DNA of 9,045 bases from Planctomycetales bacterium 4484_123. GTDB taxonomy: Bacteria; Planctomycetota; Phycisphaerae; SM23-33. This document shows, piece after piece, positions 6,148-9,045 of the stretch (positions are counted from its first letter, which is position 1; each line of letters starts with the position of its first letter). The notes beneath the pieces are model-generated. The model did no database searches. It saw nothing but the letters and a program-made list of their open reading frames with translations, and was not told the DNA's origin. The DNA lies in contig MVCS01000079.1 of assembly GCA_002049885.1 (NCBI GenBank), forward strand, positions 1 through 9,045. Reading direction: 5' to 3'. The position numbers and the translations under genes were made by a program.

Positions 6148-6177
6148 TTGCCCGGATTTGTGGCGTTGATGTATGAT
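6148..6177 (+). promoter_or_regulatory. candidate sigma70-type promoter for mreC-mreD-mrdA
   Basis: TTGCCC (6148-6153, four of six) and TATGAT (6172-6177, five of six) lie 18 bases apart. The predicted start site is near 6184, some 30 bases before ATG 6214, which favours that start codon over the in-frame TTG 6148 and ATG 6169. A second weaker pair, TTGATC (6073-6078) with TGTTAT (6095-6100) at 16 bases, is also possible. Confidence 0.4.
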
Positions 6178-6186
6178 GCCGTCGCC

Positions 6187-6202
6187 GGGGGGTGGGCGGC
6201 GG
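6187..6202 (+). other. G-rich leader stretch before mreC
   Basis: Runs of 6, 3, 2 and 2 G separated by single bases lie between the candidate -10 box and the mreC start. A two-layer G-quadruplex in the mRNA is possible. It may instead be a loose ribosome-binding stretch, since mreC has no clear AAGGAG. Confidence 0.25.
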
Positions 6203-6213
6203 ATTGGCCGAGG

Positions 6214-7182
6214 ATGAGGCTTCGGGCGAAACCTTCGAAGGGGTGGGTCTTGGGCGGGCTTTGCCTTCTCAGCGCCGCGCTGATGGTGTTGCCCGGCTCC
6301 CGATGGCTGGCCCGGGCGGCCCGTCCCGTCCTGGTGCCGCTCTCGGCGCTGGGCATGAACGTGCCCGTGTCCGTCTGGACCCGAATGGATGAAATCGCCG
6401 GCCGGGACCGGGCCCGCCCCGACCGGCGGGTGGCCGAGCTTCGCCGGCTGCTGCTGGCCCAGCAGGAGGTCATCGACCGGCAGCGCCGGCGAATGGAGGT
6501 GCTCAGCGGGTGGCGCTCCAAGCTCAAGGGTTTCAAGTGCCGGCTCATCGAGGCCAGCGTCATTGGTGCCGAGGCCGTGCCGCTGCAAGACCGCAGGTTG
6601 CTGGATGCGGGCAGCAGCCGGAAGGTCGCCCCCGGCGACCTGGTGACTACCCGCAGGCTCGTCCACGAGCGGGACATCGCCCTGCCCGAGGGGCTGTTGG
6701 TGCTGGGGCGGAACTACCTGGTCGGCAGGGTCGTGGACTGCGCCGCCTTCAGCGCCACCCTGCAATTGGTGACGGACCGTTCTTTCGAGATGCCGGCGCT
6801 GCTGTGGCGACTGGTGGGTCCGGGCCAGCAGCGGACGATCTACACGCAAGGGCCAAACGGCGCCCGGCGGAAGGTGGTGGTCCGTCACGACGGTCGCGGC
6901 CCGGCCATGCACGCCGTGGGCGAGCCCATCCTGGTAAAGGCCCAGGGCAACGGCCGGTGGGTCGTGCTTCGCGACGTGCCGGCGGAGTACGGCGTCCGCC
7001 GCGGTGACCTGCTGACCTCGGCCGGTTCGCTGCAGTTCATTCCCTTCGGCCTGCGGATCGGGCAGGTCGTCCGCACCGAGCGTTCCAAGCGCGAGCCGCA
7101 CTTCGTGACGGTGTACGTCGAGCCCTTCGCCGACCTGGGACGGCTCAGCGACGTGTATATCATCCAGCCGGTGAGCCCATGA
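6214..7182 (+). CDS. mreC: rod-shape-determining protein MreC
   Basis: MreC is a bitopic inner-membrane protein whose periplasmic coiled coil and beta domains bind and activate PBP2 in the elongasome. ATG 6214 gives 322 residues, within the family range. It places a short basic N-terminus (MRLRAKPSKG) before a transmembrane helix at about 11-27. A coiled coil follows at about 60-98 (VAELRRLLLAQQEVIDRQRR). The beta region carries LVGRV (169-173), the LQLVTD strand, and GDLLTSAGSLQFIPFGLRIG (264-283), the family's G-D-x-x-x-T-S-G ... F-P-x-G-L-x-I-G block. Upstream in-frame starts at 6148 and 6169 would add residues that do not look like MreC and would overlap the candidate promoter. No clear Shine-Dalgarno is seen. 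The stop overlaps the mreD start as ATGA. Sequence similarity to model MreC is moderate, but order and context make the call firm. Confidence 0.9.
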   Translation: MRLRAKPSKGWVLGGLCLLSAALMVLPGSRWLARAARPVLVPLSALGMNVPVSVWTRMDEIAGRDRARPDRRVAELRRLLLAQQEVIDRQRRRMEVLSGWRSKLKGFKCRLIEASVIGAEAVPLQDRRLLDAGSSRKVAPGDLVTTRRLVHERDIALPEGLLVLGRNYLVGRVVDCAAFSATLQLVTDRSFEMPALLWRLVGPGQQRTIYTQGPNGARRKVVVRHDGRGPAMHAVGEPILVKAQGNGRWVVLRDVPAEYGVRRGDLLTSAGSLQFIPFGLRIGQVVRTERSKREPHFVTVYVEPFADLGRLSDVYIIQPVSP

Positions 7183-7712
7183 TACGCTGGATCTACTTCC
7201 TCATCCTGGTGCTGCTGGCAGTGGTGGTGCAGACTTCCGTGGTGCCGGTGGTCTGGTTCAGGACGCCGCTGGGGTATGTGGGGCCGGAGCTGCTGGCGGC
7301 GGTGGCGGTGTTCGTGGCGTTGCACGTCCGCTCTCGGGTCGAGGCGGCCCTGGCGGGCTGGACGCTGGGCTTCGCGATCGACCTGACCCTCAGCGGTCCG
7401 GGCATGGGCCTGGCGTCCTTGCTGTACATGGCGGCCAGCGTGGGCGTGTACCAGCTCCGCGAGGCCGTCTTTCACGAGCGGGCGTCTCTGCAGTTCATCC
7501 TGTCCCTGCTGTTCTGCCTGTTCGTCTATGAGCTGTGGACGCTTTGGGGACTGCTGTCGGGGCACTTGAGTCGCCCGGTGGCGGGCGGGCAGGCGGTGCT
7601 GGCGGCGGGCCTGGCCGTCTACACCGCCGTGCTGACCCCGCTGGTCTGCCGCGTGCTGAAACCGTTCCAGAAGCTGCTGATTGCGACCCCGCCCGGCCGG
7701 GGCCGAAGGTAA
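7179..7712 (+). CDS. mreD: rod-shape-determining protein MreD
   Basis: MreD is a small polytopic inner-membrane component of the elongasome that acts with MreC on PBP2/RodA. The product is 177 residues, slightly longer than E. coli MreD (162). It has about six hydrophobic segments: 5-27, 37-50, 57-70, 78-93, 104-124 and 138-158. The typical helix-pair signature GFAIDLTLSGPGMGLASLL (64-82) carries the conserved Asp (D68). The C-terminus is short and basic (PPGRGRR). The ATG lies in the ATGA overlap with the mreC stop, so translation is likely coupled to mreC. The PBP2 gene starts three bases after its TAA. The family diverges greatly in sequence, so the call leans on hydrophobicity, the signature and the position. 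Confidence 0.88.
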   Translation: MIRWIYFLILVLLAVVVQTSVVPVVWFRTPLGYVGPELLAAVAVFVALHVRSRVEAALAGWTLGFAIDLTLSGPGMGLASLLYMAASVGVYQLREAVFHERASLQFILSLLFCLFVYELWTLWGLLSGHLSRPVAGGQAVLAAGLAVYTAVLTPLVCRVLKPFQKLLIATPPGRGRR

Positions 7713-7715
7713 GCC

Positions 7716-9045
7716 ATGTACGAACGCCGGTTGAAGATTTTCCTGTTGATCGTTGGTCTCGGCATGCTGGTCATCCTGGCCCGGCTGGCCTACATGCAGT
7801 TGCTCCAGGCCGATGAGCTGCGCGCCCAGGCCGAGGAGAAGCTGACCCTCTGGGAGACCCTGCCCACCACCCGGGGCCGGATCTTCGACCGCCGCAACCG
7901 CGTCCTGGCCGAGAACGAGCCCTGCTACGAGTTCTGCCTCCACTATCGCATGCTCACCGAGGACCTGCCGACGAGGAGCCGTTGGGTCCACCGCCAGCTC
8001 CGCCGGCTCAGGAGGCAAGAGGGTCTCAGCGCCGCCCAGGCTGAGGAGATATACCGGCGCCGGGTCAAGCGCACCTGGGAGCTGGCCCAGCGGTTGACCG
8101 GCGCGACCCGCAACGAGATGGCGCGAGCCGCCCAAGACGCGGTTCGCCGGGTGCGGGCCTGGCGCCGCAGCCACGGCGGGCCCGTGCGCGAAGAAAACAT
8201 GCCCCATCCCATCGTCACCGGCCTGGATGAGGCGCAAGCGGTGGCGCTCCGGCTTCGACTGAAGGAAATGGTCGGCGCGTCGGTTCGGCCGGCCCATCGG
8301 CGGCGCTATCCCGCGGGCGCAGCGGCCTGTCACATCATCGGCCGGCTGGGCCCGGTCACCCGGCAGGAGATGGCGGCTTTGAATCCCGCGGGACAGCTTT
8401 CGCTTCAGGCCGAACTGTCGCGCTACCTGCCCGGCGACCTCATCGGCAAGGGCGGGGTGGAGAAGGCCTGCGAGCGGCTGCTGCGCGGTCGCCGCGGCCG
8501 GTACTGGCGAAAGCGGCGGACCGGCCAGGTGGTCAGGGAGGTCCCGCCGATACCCGGCCGGGACGTGCACCTGACCCTCGACCTGGAACTCCAGAAGGAA
8601 CTTGCGGCCCGGCTCGGCCGGCCCGGCGCCATCGTGGTCCTGGACGTGCCCACCGGCGAGGTGCTGGCGATGGTTTCCCTGCCGACTTACGACCTGAACC
8701 GCTACCGGCAGGAGTTTGCCAGGCTGGCCGCCGACAGGGTCAACCTGCCGCTGTGGAACCGCGCGGTGGCCGTGCGCTACCCGCCGGGCTCGACCTTCAA
8801 GCCGCTGGCGGTCATGGCCGGACTGTCCAGCGGCAGGATCACGCCGAGCTCCACGTTCAACTGTCCGGGCTACCTCATCAGCCCCACGTACCCGGCCTTC
8901 CGCTGCTGGATCTACAAGCGCTATCATCGAGGCCACGGCTCGTTGGACGTGGTGGGCGCGCTGGAGCACAGTTGCAACGTGTACTTCTACAAGCTCGGCC
9001 AGAAGTTGACCCTTCCGGTGCTGGTCCACTGGCTGGAGCTGATGG
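7716..9045 (+). CDS. mrdA: penicillin-binding protein 2, elongation transpeptidase (3' truncated)
   Basis: PBP2 is the class B transpeptidase that crosslinks peptidoglycan during elongation, in complex with RodA. The frame runs unbroken for 443 codons from ATG 7716 to the edge of the window. GAAGG (7705-7709) lies six bases before the ATG. A short basic N-terminus and one membrane anchor (about 8-24) precede the pedestal region with TTRGRIFDRRNRVLAENEP. Then come RRRYPAGAAACHIIGRLG (195-212), GKGGVEKACERLLRG (from 244) and TGEVLAMVSLPTYDLNRY. The catalytic SxxK is Ser359-Thr-Phe-Lys362 in PPGSTFKPLA, and the SxN is Ser419-Cys-Asn421 in LEHSCNVYFYKLG. The KTG motif and C-terminus lie beyond the window. 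The active serine falls about 29 residues later than in E. coli PBP2 (Ser330), owing to an Arg-rich helical stretch at about 84-155. Position after mreCD makes it the elongation enzyme rather than the division enzyme FtsI. rodA probably follows. Confidence 0.95.
   Translation, partial: MYERRLKIFLLIVGLGMLVILARLAYMQLLQADELRAQAEEKLTLWETLPTTRGRIFDRRNRVLAENEPCYEFCLHYRMLTEDLPTRSRWVHRQLRRLRRQEGLSAAQAEEIYRRRVKRTWELAQRLTGATRNEMARAAQDAVRRVRAWRRSHGGPVREENMPHPIVTGLDEAQAVALRLRLKEMVGASVRPAHRRRYPAGAAACHIIGRLGPVTRQEMAALNPAGQLSLQAELSRYLPGDLIGKGGVEKACERLLRGRRGRYWRKRRTGQVVREVPPIPGRDVHLTLDLELQKELAARLGRPGAIVVLDVPTGEVLAMVSLPTYDLNRYRQEFARLAADRVNLPLWNRAVAVRYPPGSTFKPLAVMAGLSSGRITPSSTFNCPGYLISPTYPAFRCWIYKRYHRGHGSLDVVGALEHSCNVYFYKLGQKLTLPVLVHWLELM

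Noticed and set aside
6885..9029. 714-codon open frame on the minus strand
   Set aside because: It lies antisense to mreC, mreD and mrdA, all of which have clear family motifs. Its product is low-complexity (Gln, His, Arg and Gly rich) with no recognisable domain. Long antisense frames are common in GC-rich coding DNA.

Overview
This is a GC-rich (about two thirds G+C by eye) bacterial chromosomal segment carrying cell-envelope genes. Every recognisable gene except one belongs to the diderm envelope or to MreB-dependent cell-wall elongation. A lipoprotein N-acyltransferase (Lnt) implies an outer membrane. The HEAT-repeat lipoprotein, the long coiled-coil membrane protein beside mreB and the overall composition suggest Planctomycetota (perhaps Phycisphaerae-like), but that assignment is inference; no rRNA or other phylogenetic marker is present.

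Layout. Positions 1-3930 hold a co-directional plus-strand run: the 3' part of lnt, a HEAT-repeat lipoprotein two bases downstream, an intergenic stretch (2568-2843) with a strikingly base-paired region and a probable small ORF, a TTG-started membrane coiled-coil protein, and a 61-residue single-span membrane protein. A 183-base gap with a hairpin near the start codon leads to mreB (4114-5172), which is followed by a plausible intrinsic terminator. A LysE/RhtB-family exporter (5374-6033) lies on the minus strand and converges on mreB. It diverges from mreC across a 180-base region with candidate promoters for both directions. The mreC-mreD-mrdA(PBP2) operon then runs, tightly coupled, off the right edge; mrdA is cut after its SxxK and SxN motifs.

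How the genes fit together. MreB filaments, MreC, MreD and the PBP2 transpeptidase form the core of the elongasome. The coiled-coil protein and the small membrane protein just before mreB are not known elongasome parts. The former has an MreC-like architecture (N-terminal anchor, coiled coil, small beta-rich C-terminal domain), so the pair are candidates for accessory factors. The usual contiguous mreBCD order is split here by the exporter gene.

The items most worth a second look are the 170-base three-helix fold at 2585-2756, the small ORF coupled to the coiled-coil gene, the coiled-coil/small membrane protein pair, and the split mre cluster. I see no mobile elements, CRISPR arrays, tRNAs or rRNAs.
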